Shown here: positions 24,622 through 32,962 of the stretch, one piece after another
Layout: the number at the start of each line of letters is the position of its first letter
Numbering within the stretch: the first letter of the stretch is position 1
DNA from: Candidatus Binatus soli
GTDB taxonomy: Bacteria > Desulfobacterota > Binatia > Binatales > Binataceae
NCBI GenBank assembly: GCA_002479255.1
Contig: DLMJ01000032.1
Span: forward strand, 1 to 64,000
Reading direction: 5' to 3'
DNA: 64,000 bases
Notes under the pieces: model-generated
Database searches by the model: none
Seen by the model: only the letters and a program-made list of their open reading frames with translations
What the model was told of the DNA's origin: nothing
Position numbers and translations under genes: made by a program

Positions 24622-25356
24622 ATGTGGCTAATTCGTCGCGGCGCCGGTCAGGCGCCAGATCGCGCGAACAGTGACTCGCAAGTGTCGGTCGCAAATTACT
24701 CCTGGCGATTGCTTATCCAAGTTGGCCGCCAGACTTTCAGATTCGGTTGGGACCAAGTCATGCTGCTGAGCATTGCGACCATGACTGTCATCTTGGAGGT
24801 CAAATCTGGCACCATCCAAACGCCCGACCTCCACACAAATGTACTTGATACATTGTGGCCTTATTTGATTTTCTTGGCTGTATACATTCTTGTTCAAATG
24901 GTTCGCGCACCATTGGCTTTGGATCGTCAGCGCGCTGAACAAATTGACACACTAAGCAAGCAACTGGGCGAAACGGTATCGGTCTGGTTTGAACAGATAA
25001 CATTCCGACATCCAACGCCTAATTCACAGAACATCACAATGGTTGTTCATATGTCGGTTCGAACCGCAGGCTCTCCGGTAACTTTGTACGGTTGGGCACT
25101 GCGTTCGCAGATCAGACCTAAACTGAAACCGGTGCCAATAAATGTACTAGGTCTAGGACAACCTGTCGGCGGCCTTACATTCCGCTTGGATGAACACGAT
25201 CACGCTAGTGGGTTGATATTTTTTGACTTTTCGGGAATGGCGCAGGTATCCGAAGATGAACTTAGAGATGCTAATCACAGTTGGAGGCTGGAATTCTGGG
25301 ATGCACACGGTCCGTACTCTGAGCACATTCCAGAGCAGTTGTACAAAAGACCATGA
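24622..25356 (+). CDS. Membrane protein of unknown function, two N-terminal helices
   Basis: A 244-aa protein from ATG 24622. It has two predicted membrane segments, VMLLSIATMTVILEV (about 48-62) and TLWPYLIFLAVYILVQMV (about 77-94). After a charged helix (DRQRAEQIDTLSKQLGE) it has a beta-rich soluble C-terminal domain of about 130 residues. The topology suggests a membrane-anchored sensor-like or structural protein. Codon use is clearly less GC-rich than in the neighbours, which points to recent acquisition. No family recognised. A remnant of an HNH-type gene follows directly. Confidence 0.7.
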   Translation: MWLIRRGAGQAPDRANSDSQVSVANYSWRLLIQVGRQTFRFGWDQVMLLSIATMTVILEVKSGTIQTPDLHTNVLDTLWPYLIFLAVYILVQMVRAPLALDRQRAEQIDTLSKQLGETVSVWFEQITFRHPTPNSQNITMVVHMSVRTAGSPVTLYGWALRSQIRPKLKPVPINVLGLGQPVGGLTFRLDEHDHASGLIFFDFSGMAQVSEDELRDANHSWRLEFWDAHGPYSEHIPEQLYKRP

Positions 25357-25382
25357 ACCTCCGACACACCGTCTGACCTAAG

Positions 25383-25628
25383 ATGCCGAGGAAGATTCGT
25401 ATATCCGTTCCAGAAGAAGTGGCGGCTCAAGTACTCGTCGCGTCCGACCACGCCTGCTGCAAGTGCGAAGAACGAGGCCCGCCGCGGCTGAGTGCAGAAA
25501 TGGCGCAAAATTCCCCCCTTCGAATCGGTCGCAATTTAGCCCGTTTCAAGTCACGCCGGCAATTTTTGCGGAGGACAGTCCGGGTCGCAGTCATGTCCGA
25601 AAATGGCCAGACATTCGTGCGCACTTGA
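25383..25628 (+). pseudogene. Truncated HNH-type endonuclease-like gene
   Basis: The first 30 codons, MPRKIRISVPEEVAAQVLVA then SDHACCKCEERGPP, resemble the start of small HNH proteins in which 'CC.C...g..vqiHHid' follows. Here the sequence breaks off after GPPRLSA and continues without similarity and without the His-Asn-His residues. I read it as a fragment left by a deletion whose right joint is near 25490. Confidence 0.5.
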
Positions 25629-25642
25629 TGCATATTCTACCT

Positions 25643-27115
25643 ATGACCCTTCCGGATCACGCGGTGTGCTACCGGGCGCTATCGACGCGCGATGTTCGTT
25701 TCGACGGGCGTCTCTTTGTCGGCGTCACCAGCACTGGCGTCTATTGTAGGCCGATCTGCCCTGCACGCACTCCGAAGCCCGAGAATTGTCGCTTCTTTCC
25801 GAGCGCGGCCTCAGCACAGGAGGCAGGCTTTCGTCCGTGCCTCCGTTGCCGCCCGGAGATTTCCCCCGATGCCGCCGCGTGGCGGGGAACATTCAACACC
25901 GTCTCGCGGGCGCTCGCGCTGATTGCCGAGGGTGCGCTCGATGGCGGCGAGGCAGGTATCGAAGCCTTTGCCGAGCGTCTCGGTATGGGCGAGCGGCAAC
26001 TCCGGCGATTGTTCGACCAGCATCTGGGCGCGCCGCCGATCCGCGTGGCGCAAACCCGCCGGGTGTTGTTTGCCAAGCAACTGCTTCAGGAAACGTCACT
26101 GTCGATGGTGGAGATTGCGGAGGCCTCAGGCTTCGGCAGCGTGCGTCGTTTCAACGATACATTCAGGAAGCTGTATCGGCGCACTCCGCGCGACCTGCGC
26201 AGCAAGAAGCGCGTCGCCCCCTCTGCCGTGACGCTACGCCTCGGCTATCGTCCGCCCTACGATTGGGACGCGATGCTTTCGTTTCTCGCCGCGCGCGCGA
26301 TTACGGGAGTGGAGCTGATTGAGAACAACCGCTATTGCCGCACCATCGCGGTCGACGAGGCGTTCGGCAGCGTCGAAGTTGGACCGGGCGCCAATTGCCT
26401 CACTGCGACGATCCGGCTCTCACACGTGCGCGCGCTGCTTTCGATCGTCGCGCGGTTGCGCCGGCTCTTCGATCTTGACGCGGACGTGGAAGCGATCGGC
26501 GCGCATCTGAAGAGCGACGAGAGCCTCGCGCCGCTGGTCGTGCGCCGACCAGGACTGCGTGCCCCCGGCGCCTGGGATGGTTTCGAGATGGCGGTGCGGG
26601 TCATCCTCGGTCAGCAGATAACCGTCATCGCGGCGCGCCGTCTTGCCGCCAGGCTGGTGGCGCTGGCGGGCTCGCGCGCGACGCCCGACGTTACGGGACA
26701 TGAGCAGCTGACGCACATTTTTCCAACGCCCATCCAGCTCGTCGCGGCCGATCTTTCCGGGTTCGGTATGACCCGCACGCGCATTCAAGCATTACAAGCG
26801 CTCGGACGCGCCGCCGCAGCCGACAAGAAGCTGCTCGAGCCGGCGCGTCCCCGTGATGATGTCCTCGCGCGGCTCATGGCGCTTCCGGGCTTCGGGGATT
26901 GGAGTGCGCAATATTGGGCGGTGCGGGCGCTTGGAGACAGCGATGCATTTCCTGCCAGCGATGTCGGGCTGTTGCGCAGCCCGGCCGTCGCCAATGGCAT
27001 CCCGCTTTCGCCGAAAGTTCTGCTACAGCGCGCGGAAGCCTGGCGACCGTGGCGCGCCTATGCAGCGCAACATCTGTGGATGGCGGAAGCCGATGCAAGG
27101 AGCGCCAATGCCTGA
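25643..27115 (+). CDS. Ada-type regulator fused to AlkA DNA-3-methyladenine glycosylase
   Basis: A 490-aa DNA alkylation repair protein. Ada zinc domain at about 1-75 with the four Cys (GVYCRPICP, about 35 and 39; RPCLRC, about 66 and 69), the first of which accepts methyl groups from phosphotriesters in Ada. AraC-type DNA-binding domain at about 85-190 (LGMGERQLRRLFDQHLGAPP, EIAEASGFGSVRRFNDTFRK). AlkA part from about 205, with the helix-hairpin-helix LPGFGDWSAQYWAVRAL and the catalytic Asp in FPASDVGL (about 437). It should sense methylation, activate repair genes and excise alkylated bases. ATG 25643 is chosen (25628 also possible). It overlaps ogt by 8 bases, an adaptive-response operon. 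Confidence 0.92.
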   Translation: MTLPDHAVCYRALSTRDVRFDGRLFVGVTSTGVYCRPICPARTPKPENCRFFPSAASAQEAGFRPCLRCRPEISPDAAAWRGTFNTVSRALALIAEGALDGGEAGIEAFAERLGMGERQLRRLFDQHLGAPPIRVAQTRRVLFAKQLLQETSLSMVEIAEASGFGSVRRFNDTFRKLYRRTPRDLRSKKRVAPSAVTLRLGYRPPYDWDAMLSFLAARAITGVELIENNRYCRTIAVDEAFGSVEVGPGANCLTATIRLSHVRALLSIVARLRRLFDLDADVEAIGAHLKSDESLAPLVVRRPGLRAPGAWDGFEMAVRVILGQQITVIAARRLAARLVALAGSRATPDVTGHEQLTHIFPTPIQLVAADLSGFGMTRTRIQALQALGRAAAADKKLLEPARPRDDVLARLMALPGFGDWSAQYWAVRALGDSDAFPASDVGLLRSPAVANGIPLSPKVLLQRAEAWRPWRAYAAQHLWMAEADARSANA

Positions 27116-27647
27116 ATGCCGCAAATTCTTCATCGACAAGATGAAAACGCCACTGGGCATCGCGATTCTGATTGCGGACGGCGACGGTGCGCTGCGTATG
27201 CATTGCTGGGAAGAGCAGGCGGACGACTGGCGCAAGCTGTTTCATCGTCGGTACGGCGATCGGGAACTCGTCGCGCGCCGCGATCATTTCGGCCATGTCG
27301 CCGCGCTCAAGCGCTATTTCGACGGCGACATCTCCGCACTCGACACGATCCCCGTCGCCTTCGCCGGCACGCCGTTCCAAACGAAGGTGTGGAATGCGCT
27401 CCGCACCATCGCGGGCGGGACGACGCTCAGTTATGGTGCGCTCGCCCAACGCATCGGCGAACCCAAAGCCGTGCGGGCCGTGGGGCTTGCCAACGGGAGC
27501 AATCCTATCGGCGTCGTCGTGCCGTGCCATCGCGTCATCGGCAGCGACGGCTCATTGACCGGCTATGGCGGCGGGCTGTCGCGCAAGCGCTGGCTGCTCG
27601 GGCACGAAGCGCGCCATTGTGCTTTCCGTTTGGAGGTATCCGAATGA
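27108..27647 (+). CDS. ogt: Methylated-DNA-protein-cysteine methyltransferase
   Basis: A 179-aa O6-alkylguanine suicide repair protein. The C-terminal catalytic domain shows GTPFQTKVWNALRTIAGGTT, SYGALAQRIGEPKAVRAVG and the acceptor cysteine in VVPCHRVIGSDGSLTGYGGG (about Cys140), followed by RKRWLLGHE. The N-terminal domain is of the Ogt/AdaB type. The start overlaps the Ada/AlkA gene and has AAGGAG 6 bases before, so it is translated from the same mRNA and probably induced by alkylation. Confidence 0.95.
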   Translation: MPECRKFFIDKMKTPLGIAILIADGDGALRMHCWEEQADDWRKLFHRRYGDRELVARRDHFGHVAALKRYFDGDISALDTIPVAFAGTPFQTKVWNALRTIAGGTTLSYGALAQRIGEPKAVRAVGLANGSNPIGVVVPCHRVIGSDGSLTGYGGGLSRKRWLLGHEARHCAFRLEVSE

Positions 27648-27829
27648 GCAATTCGAATGCCGCGCGTGAATTTCACGCGCTTCACCAGAACGGCCTTTTG
27701 ATCCTGCCGAACGCCTGGGATGCCGGTAGCGCGCGCATCATCGAGCACGCAGGCGCGAAAGCGATCGCCACCTCGAGTGCCCACGCGCGAGCGCGGCGGC
27801 GTGTCGGAGATTCACGAACAGTGAATTAG
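27644..27829 (+). pseudogene. Truncated isocitrate lyase/PEP-mutase family gene
   Basis: The start overlaps the ogt stop (ATGA). The first 45 codons, AREFHALHQNGLLILPNAWD then AGSARIIEHAGAKAIATSSA, match the N-terminus of PEP phosphonomutase-like proteins. After SSA the sequence (HARARRRVGDSRTVN) is unrelated and stops. The remaining 200 or so residues of the family, including the Mg-binding acids, are missing, so the gene is lost. In many genomes such a gene follows ogt; that is from memory. Confidence 0.7.
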
Positions 27830-27845
27830 TATTCAGCAGATCCGT

Positions 27846-27866
27846 GCACCGGTCCAAGACCGGTGC
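27846..27866 (+). terminator. Perfect hairpin, possible terminator
   Basis: GCACCGGTC-CAA-GACCGGTGC forms a nine-base-pair stem with a three-base loop just after the truncated gene. A T-run does not follow directly (GAAACTGTTATTATT), so it may be a weak or Rho-assisted terminator of the repair operon. Confidence 0.4.
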
Positions 27867-27995
27867 GAAACTGTTATTATTCGATCCGGGAACGGCGACA
27901 ACCCGAGGGACAAGCTTTTCAGATCATTGGCGCAGGCACCGGCGACAGAAGTTCAATGACGAGCGGTCCGGGCCGCTCCGCGGAGACAGTCCACG

Positions 27996-28253
27996 ATGTT
28001 TGAAGACGAAACCGTCGACATAGAATGCCCGAAGTGCGGTCACCGGAACTCGATGCTGGTGCGCGGGTTCGAGGAAAGCGCCGAGAGTCACTTCGTATGC
28101 GTGAACTGCAAGACCGGGGTCAAGGTCGAAGCGAACGAATTTCGCCATCGGCTCGATCAGGTGCGCGAAGAACTCGAGGCGCTCGAGCGTGACGCTAAGC
28201 GAGAAGCAAAGCCCAAACCCAAACGTCCGCCGAAGGACGACTTTCAGATCTGA
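27996..28253 (+). CDS. Small zinc-ribbon protein
   Basis: An 85-aa protein with a C-x2-C...C-x2-C zinc ribbon (DIECPKCGHRNSMLV, then HFVCVNCKTGVKVE), followed by a charged helix (FRHRLDQVREELEALERDAK) and a basic, Pro-Lys-rich tail. The pattern suggests a small nucleic acid- or protein-binding protein. The start codon lacks a strong ribosome site, but the motif spacing is convincing. It is followed by the GFA-family gene at 48 bases. Confidence 0.75.
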   Translation: MFEDETVDIECPKCGHRNSMLVRGFEESAESHFVCVNCKTGVKVEANEFRHRLDQVREELEALERDAKREAKPKPKRPPKDDFQI

Positions 28254-28301
28254 TTTTCACTTTCCGGCGCGAGGCAGTCGGCCTGCCAGGAGGAACCGCC
28301 T

Positions 28302-28703
28302 ATGATCAGGGGGAGCTGTCTCTGCGGCGGCGTGGCCTTCGAAGCCGGCGATCAGATCGAATTCCGCAACTGCCATTGCTCGCGATGCCGCAAGGCGCGC
28401 GGCGCGGCATACGCGTCTAACGTCTTCGTCAGGCCTGCGGACTTCCGATGGCTGCGGGGCGAGGACCTCTTGATCAACTATCGGCTGCCGGGAGCGCAGC
28501 GTTTTGGAAACGCCTTCTGCCGGACCTGCGGCAGCCCGATGCCGCGTGCCGTTCCTATGCGCGACTTGATCGTCGTACCGGCGGGCTCGATCGACGGCGA
28601 CCCGGGCATTCGGCCCACGTATCACATCTTTGTAGGCTCGAAGGCGCCTTGGCATACGATCACTGACAACCTCCCGCAGTACGAAGAATACCCGCCGGCA
28701 TAG
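28302..28703 (+). CDS. GFA family protein (CENP-V/glutathione-dependent formaldehyde-activating fold)
   Basis: A 133-aa zinc protein of the GFA family. Zinc ligands: GSCLCGGVAFE (about Cys6, Cys8), RNCHCSRCRKARGAAY (about 24-29), and FCRTCGSPMPR (about 73-76). The length is that of single-domain GFA proteins, which mostly have unknown thiol-adduct chemistry; a real formaldehyde role should not be assumed. AGGAGG lies upstream of the ATG. Confidence 0.9.
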   Translation: MIRGSCLCGGVAFEAGDQIEFRNCHCSRCRKARGAAYASNVFVRPADFRWLRGEDLLINYRLPGAQRFGNAFCRTCGSPMPRAVPMRDLIVVPAGSIDGDPGIRPTYHIFVGSKAPWHTITDNLPQYEEYPPA

Positions 28704-28779
28704 TAGCCGCGCTCGACATAAGCAATACGACCAAACGGTGTGTCTGCGAATTTCCGCGTCCGATGGAACTCTTCAGCGT

Positions 28780-29016
28780 TCATAACTTTTCATCCTCCAC
28801 GCGCCGTGAATGCGGACGCCCGTCAAGGCCGAGGGCGCGATGTTTCTTGAACACGTCCCAGAGGATGGAATCCCTGGCGATGACGTCCTGGGGGTCCGCC
28901 ATCGCGTCGAGCTCCGCGCCCGCGGGTCGCATTACCTCCTCGGCAAACCTGCGAACCATATCCCGAACGGATCGCTCTCCCTCCGTCAGATCTGCTTCGT
29001 AGTCGATTCTGGCCAT
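28780..29016 (-). pseudogene. Acyl-CoA dehydrogenase, 5' fragment only
   Basis: The start (ATG 29016, AGGAG upstream) encodes DLTEGERSVRDMVRRFAEEV, then MRPAGAELDAMADPQDVIAR and DSILWDVFKKHRALGLDG, the N-terminal helices of a long-type acyl-CoA dehydrogenase. After about 67 residues it ends in an unrelated RPHSRRVEDEKL and a stop. About 80 percent of the gene is missing. It lies 52 bases after the HAD hydrolase gene in the same direction, an arrangement like ACAD10/11-type clusters that combine a HAD domain and a dehydrogenase. Confidence 0.75.
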
Positions 29017-29068
29017 AGTACGCTCCTAAGTTGATTGGGCCTCTCGGTCCAGCTGTTCATGGGCGATT

Positions 29069-29719
29069 CTAACTTTTGGGGAAGGTCAGTCCTGTCGCGC
29101 CTTCGAGGTCGGCCAAAGCCTGGGGCTCGCTCACCACCTTGATCGCCACCATTCCAAGCTGCGCCGCTGCCTTGCAGTTGATGCCCAGGTCGTCCAGATA
29201 GACGCAGGACTGGGTCTCTACTCGAAGCCGCTCGCACATCATCAGGTAGATCCGAGGGTCGGGTTTTCGCACGCCGACCTTGGAGCTTTCGATGATTGCG
29301 TCGAAGTGCTGCATGATATCGCCGGCACGCGAGGCGCTCTCGGGGTTTTTGGCCATGGCCGATGCGTGACCATGGGCCATGTTGTTGGTGATGCAACCGA
29401 CCTTGAAACGCTGCTTGCAGATGGTCAGCGCCTCGACAATCCGCGGCCGTACCTCGCCGGAAAGCAGGGGCAAAATTTCGGCTCCGCGCACTGGGTGACC
29501 GAGCGCGGTCGTTTCCTCCAGGAATTTCCGGTCAAAGCCTGCCCCATCGATTTCCCCACGCTCGAACAGCGCCCAAGCGTTGGAATCGGGATTAGTGGTG
29601 TTGACAGTTCGGATGAGGTTCGTGGGCAGGCCGCGTTGGGCCTCAAAGCGGTTGAAGGCCTCGAAGGGGGAACTCGTGAAAACGCCGCCGAAATCCCAAA
29701 TCACCGCCTCTATGGTCAC
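29069..29719 (-). CDS. HAD-superfamily hydrolase
   Basis: A 216-aa HAD subfamily IA hydrolase. Motif I is VIWDFGGVFTSSPF (nucleophile Asp9; the second position of DxD is Gly, as in the ACAD10/YihX-like group). Motif II is in CITNNMAHG, motif III in SSKVGVRKPDPRIY, motif IV in SCVYLDDLGINCKAA. A cap domain covers about 20-95. It is a probable phosphatase of a small phosphorylated substrate. The adjacent dehydrogenase fragment suggests a former role in a 4-phosphoacyl-CoA-type pathway, as for ACAD10/11 systems (inference). Confidence 0.88.
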   Translation of the reverse strand: MTIEAVIWDFGGVFTSSPFEAFNRFEAQRGLPTNLIRTVNTTNPDSNAWALFERGEIDGAGFDRKFLEETTALGHPVRGAEILPLLSGEVRPRIVEALTICKQRFKVGCITNNMAHGHASAMAKNPESASRAGDIMQHFDAIIESSKVGVRKPDPRIYLMMCERLRVETQSCVYLDDLGINCKAAAQLGMVAIKVVSEPQALADLEGATGLTFPKS

Positions 29720-29767
29720 GCCTTTATCCTTCCCATTTTTGAAGCCTCGCGATGCATCATCAATACG

Positions 29768-30640
29768 TCAGGGTTTAGGTTTTAAGTAGGCACAGTCTTC
29801 GGCCGAGAGGAAGTGCAGCAGCGACTCATTGAACATGACTGGATCCTGAAGAAACGCGAAATGACTCACTCCCGGGAGGATTAGCTCGCCGGAGCCGGGA
29901 ATCAGTGCGGCCATGCGATCGGTGTTCTCGCGCTTGATCGCCTCATCGTGATCCCCATCGACGATCCACGTCGGCACTTTGATGCTGCGCAATTGATCGT
30001 CGGTAAAGTACGGCTCGGCGGCCCACATGTGCTCAACGTCTGCGAGGAAGGCTTTGAACCGCGTGGGGGTCGGCGAGAGTCGCGTGTACTCCTTCGCTGC
30101 GCGTTGGATATAGGCAGTGAAGACTGGGCTCTTGCTCACATCCTTCACACCCGATGGATCGGAATTCGCGGCAAACGCGAACAGTCGTGTCAGCCGGTCC
30201 GGATGATGGATCGCGATATCGAGACCAATAATCGCTCCATCACTCCATCCGATCAATGCGGCCTTGCGGATATCCAGGTAATCCATCAACGCCAGAACAT
30301 CTGACGACATCAGATCATAACCGATTGGCGTATCGGTTCCTGCGCTGCGTCCGTGGCCGCGACTATCCAGAACGATTACACGGTAATGCGCGGCGAGGAC
30401 GGCCACCTGCAATCCCCAGTACTCTGAATTCGCCAGGCCGCCATGGACCATGATGACCGGCGCACCGTGACCAAACTCCGCGTACCACAAGCGGATGCCG
30501 TTGACCGGCGCGATGCCGCTAGCCTCAGGCTCGGGCAGCACCGGTGTCGGCGGCAGACTCAACCACATGGGTTGCGCGCCAGCGGGCAGCGCGACAGCGA
30601 GCGCAGCGAACATCAAGAGAACAATGAAAAAACGGCGCAT
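29768..30640 (-). CDS. Exported alpha/beta-fold hydrolase
   Basis: A 290-aa hydrolase with a signal peptide (MRRFFIVLLMFAALAVALPA, cleavage likely after GAQ). The core has RLWYAEFGHGAPVIMVHGGL (oxyanion hole HGG), the nucleophile serine in AALIGWSDGAIIGLDIA (about residue 131), the acid in TWIVDGDHDE (about 231) and the His in LPGVSHFAFLQ (about 264). It is a putative periplasmic esterase or related enzyme of unknown substrate. ATG 30640 is preferred to the GTG at 30649. Confidence 0.88.
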   Translation of the reverse strand: MRRFFIVLLMFAALAVALPAGAQPMWLSLPPTPVLPEPEASGIAPVNGIRLWYAEFGHGAPVIMVHGGLANSEYWGLQVAVLAAHYRVIVLDSRGHGRSAGTDTPIGYDLMSSDVLALMDYLDIRKAALIGWSDGAIIGLDIAIHHPDRLTRLFAFAANSDPSGVKDVSKSPVFTAYIQRAAKEYTRLSPTPTRFKAFLADVEHMWAAEPYFTDDQLRSIKVPTWIVDGDHDEAIKRENTDRMAALIPGSGELILPGVSHFAFLQDPVMFNESLLHFLSAEDCAYLKPKP

Positions 30641-30905
30641 GTGATGCACAATGATCTACTCGACCGGCATCACCCCGCCAATAATCTCAAAAACATTTGC
30701 CACAAAGGCACGAAGACACCAGCTCAGGACAAATTTCCCCGTGGCGCTGGAGTGAGTCCCGGCATTCAGAGCTGAACCGGCGCCGAGCCCGCGATCAGCG
30801 GCGCTGTTTGCGCGCATCGGCTCATCCGCGCTAAGCGTTAGATCGTCGTGACACGCTTGGTGCTCTGCAATTTCCGGTTGCGTTTAGCAAACTGCCGGGG
30901 GCCGC

Positions 30906-32231
30906 ATGGCCGAACGCTGTGACGTAGCGATCGTTGGAGCCGGGCCTGGCGCTTCGATTGCCGCATACCTGCTCGCCAAAGGCGGGCTCGAAGTGATTAT
31001 GTTCGAGCGCGGCGACTACCCGGGCTCAAAGGCGATGTTCGGCGGCGTGCTGTACACCACCGTGCTCAGCAAGTTCTTCCCGGACTTTCCGGGAGCAGGC
31101 TGCGTCGAGCGCCACGTCATCGAAAAGCGTTTCTCGATGCTTTCGGAGAGCAATGAGCTTGCGCTCTCGTTCAAGTTCCTCGATTTCGAGCCTCCTTATT
31201 ACAACCATTCGTTCACGGCCCTGCGCGCGGTATTCGACCGCTACCTGGCCAGAAAGGCGGAAGAGGCAGGCGCGGTGCTGATCACTCAGACGGTGGTCGA
31301 CGAGGCAATCGTGAGCGACGGCCGGGTGGTGGGAGTTCGCGCGCGGCGCGAGGGTGGCGAGGTGCTCGCCAACGTGGTGATCGCCGCGGACGGCGCGAAT
31401 TCGCTGATCGCGCAGTCGGCGGGGCTTCGCGGCGAGCTTCCGCTGTCGGTGATCCTCGGCGTCAAGGAGGTGGTCTCGCTGCCGCGCGAGGTCATTGAGG
31501 ATCGCTTTTCGCTGGAAGGAGATGAAGGCGCGGCGTACGAGTATCTCGGCGGCGGCGCCGTGCGGGGCGCAATGGGGGCCGGCTTCCTCTACACCAACCG
31601 CGATACGATTTCCGTGGGCTACGGGATCCCGCTTGGCGCACTCAAAGCGCTGGGGGTCCAGCCCGACGAGCTGCTGAACGAATTCAAAATGCATCCGGTG
31701 GTGCGCCGTCTCCTGCGTGGCACCACGCCTGAGGAGTACTCGGCGCATCTGATTCCTGAGATGACGCCGCACGATCTGCCGCGTTTCGTGGGCGACGGGA
31801 TTGTCGTAATCGGCGGCGCCGCCGGGCTGGTCAATGCGAACCCGCTATTCCACGAGGGCACCAACATGGCGATGGCCTCGGGCGTGATGGCGGCCGAGAC
31901 GATTCTGCAGGCGCACAAGGCGGGCAACTTTTCGGCCAAGGCGCTCGAGCCCTACGCGAGCCGGCTTCGCGAGAGCTTCGCATGGCAGGATTACGATCGC
32001 TATCAGGGGCTGACGCGGATGGCCGAGACCCATCCCCAGTTCTTCAGCAAATACCCCTACGAATTCACCAGGCTCGCGCGCAAGTTGTTTTCCGTGGCGC
32101 CCACCGATGACGGGATGCAGGTGCCCAAGCGCACACTTGAACTGGCCGTCGCGGACCACGTGCTCGCCGAGCTCGGACTGATGAGCCTCGGGCTCGACCT
32201 TCTCGATGTCGCCAAGGCGGCTATGTTCTAA
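30906..32231 (+). CDS. fixC: FixC-type FAD-dependent electron-transfer oxidoreductase
   Basis: A 441-aa FAD protein of the FixC/ETF-quinone oxidoreductase/geranylgeranyl reductase superfamily. The Rossmann motif is DVAIVGAGPGASIAAYLLAK (6-25) followed by VIMFERGDYPGSK; the second FAD motif is VIAADGANSLIAQSAGL (about 157-173) and VVIGGAAGLVNANPLFHEGT (about 300-319). It would pass electrons between a flavin site, the FixX-like ferredoxin and a quinone or another partner. It heads a four-gene cluster with fixX, a 97-aa protein and a nitroreductase-like protein. No fixA/fixB genes are present here, so the usual electron donor is absent or elsewhere. Confidence 0.9.
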   Translation: MAERCDVAIVGAGPGASIAAYLLAKGGLEVIMFERGDYPGSKAMFGGVLYTTVLSKFFPDFPGAGCVERHVIEKRFSMLSESNELALSFKFLDFEPPYYNHSFTALRAVFDRYLARKAEEAGAVLITQTVVDEAIVSDGRVVGVRARREGGEVLANVVIAADGANSLIAQSAGLRGELPLSVILGVKEVVSLPREVIEDRFSLEGDEGAAYEYLGGGAVRGAMGAGFLYTNRDTISVGYGIPLGALKALGVQPDELLNEFKMHPVVRRLLRGTTPEEYSAHLIPEMTPHDLPRFVGDGIVVIGGAAGLVNANPLFHEGTNMAMASGVMAAETILQAHKAGNFSAKALEPYASRLRESFAWQDYDRYQGLTRMAETHPQFFSKYPYEFTRLARKLFSVAPTDDGMQVPKRTLELAVADHVLAELGLMSLGLDLLDVAKAAMF

Positions 32232-32263
32232 GGGCAAAGACCGGGGAAGGAGAAACGGTTGCA

Positions 32264-32620
32264 ATGGCAGCGGAAGTCAAAAGCCCGTCCGGCGTTGCGA
32301 AGCTTACCGGGTTGGCGAACTTTCTAGGGCCGCCCAAGTTGCTCGGCCGCGATGACAAAGTCGCGACCCTGGTGATAAAGGTGGACGAAGGAAGTCCGCA
32401 CCTGAAGATCATCGATCAAGGGGTCTGCCTCAAATGCATCGAGAAACCCTGCACGGTGACATGCCCGGTTGAAAACTACAAAGTCGAAGAGAACGGTCAC
32501 ACGACGATATACTGGAGCAACTGCATCGAGTGCGGCACCTGCCGGATCATCTGCCCGTTCCACAACATCTCGTGGCGATACCCAAGTGGCGGATTCGGCA
32601 TGACCTACCGCTACGGCTGA
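32264..32620 (+). CDS. fixX: FixX-like ferredoxin
   Basis: A 118-aa ferredoxin-like partner of FixC. Two Cys blocks are seen: GVCLKCIEKPCTVTCPVENY (about 57-76) and NCIECGTCRIICPFHNISWR (about 86-105), followed by YPSGGFGMTYRYG, the conserved end of FixX proteins. It should carry one 4Fe-4S cluster, possibly two because of the extra cysteines in the first block. The N-terminal 35 residues (KLTGLANFLGPPKLLGRDDK) make it slightly longer than typical FixX. It starts 32 bases after fixC and is followed closely by the 97-aa gene. Confidence 0.92.
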   Translation: MAAEVKSPSGVAKLTGLANFLGPPKLLGRDDKVATLVIKVDEGSPHLKIIDQGVCLKCIEKPCTVTCPVENYKVEENGHTTIYWSNCIECGTCRIICPFHNISWRYPSGGFGMTYRYG

Positions 32621-32637
32621 AGCGAGGAGATTGGAAG

Positions 32638-32931
32638 ATGCGAATTAAATCGCGCGCCGGCAATTTCAATATGACGATCGAGGACGTCGCGGTCGAGGAC
32701 GGCGAACTCGTAATGACCGGCAAGATGGGAGTGTGGTCGGCCAAGACCATGCTCAGCGTCGATGAGCTGCGGGAAATGCTGGGCACAATGAAGGTCAGCG
32801 CCAAGGTGGTCGATTTCGCCGCGCTGTTCGCCTTCCGCTATCTAGTCGGCCTGGTCGAGGAAGATCGCCGCCGACGCCTTGCGCCCGCCGCGCAACCCGC
32901 CGCGCCCGCGCCGGCACCGAAGCCGCAGTGA
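32638..32931 (+). CDS. Conserved small protein of the fixCX cluster, function unknown
   Basis: A 97-aa protein placed 17 bases after fixX with GAGGAG upstream. The first 70 residues, including NMTIEDVAVEDGELVMTGKM and TMLSVDELREMLGTMKVSAK, look like a compact beta-alpha domain; a hydrophobic helix VVDFAALFAFRYLVGLV follows, then a Pro-Ala-rich tail. The helix may touch the membrane or a partner. I do not recognise the family. Position between fixX and the nitroreductase-like gene suggests a small subunit or chaperone of the same complex. Confidence 0.75.
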   Translation: MRIKSRAGNFNMTIEDVAVEDGELVMTGKMGVWSAKTMLSVDELREMLGTMKVSAKVVDFAALFAFRYLVGLVEEDRRRRLAPAAQPAAPAPAPKPQ

Positions 32932-32962
32932 ATCGCTTTCGCAAGCGCAGGAGGATATTGAC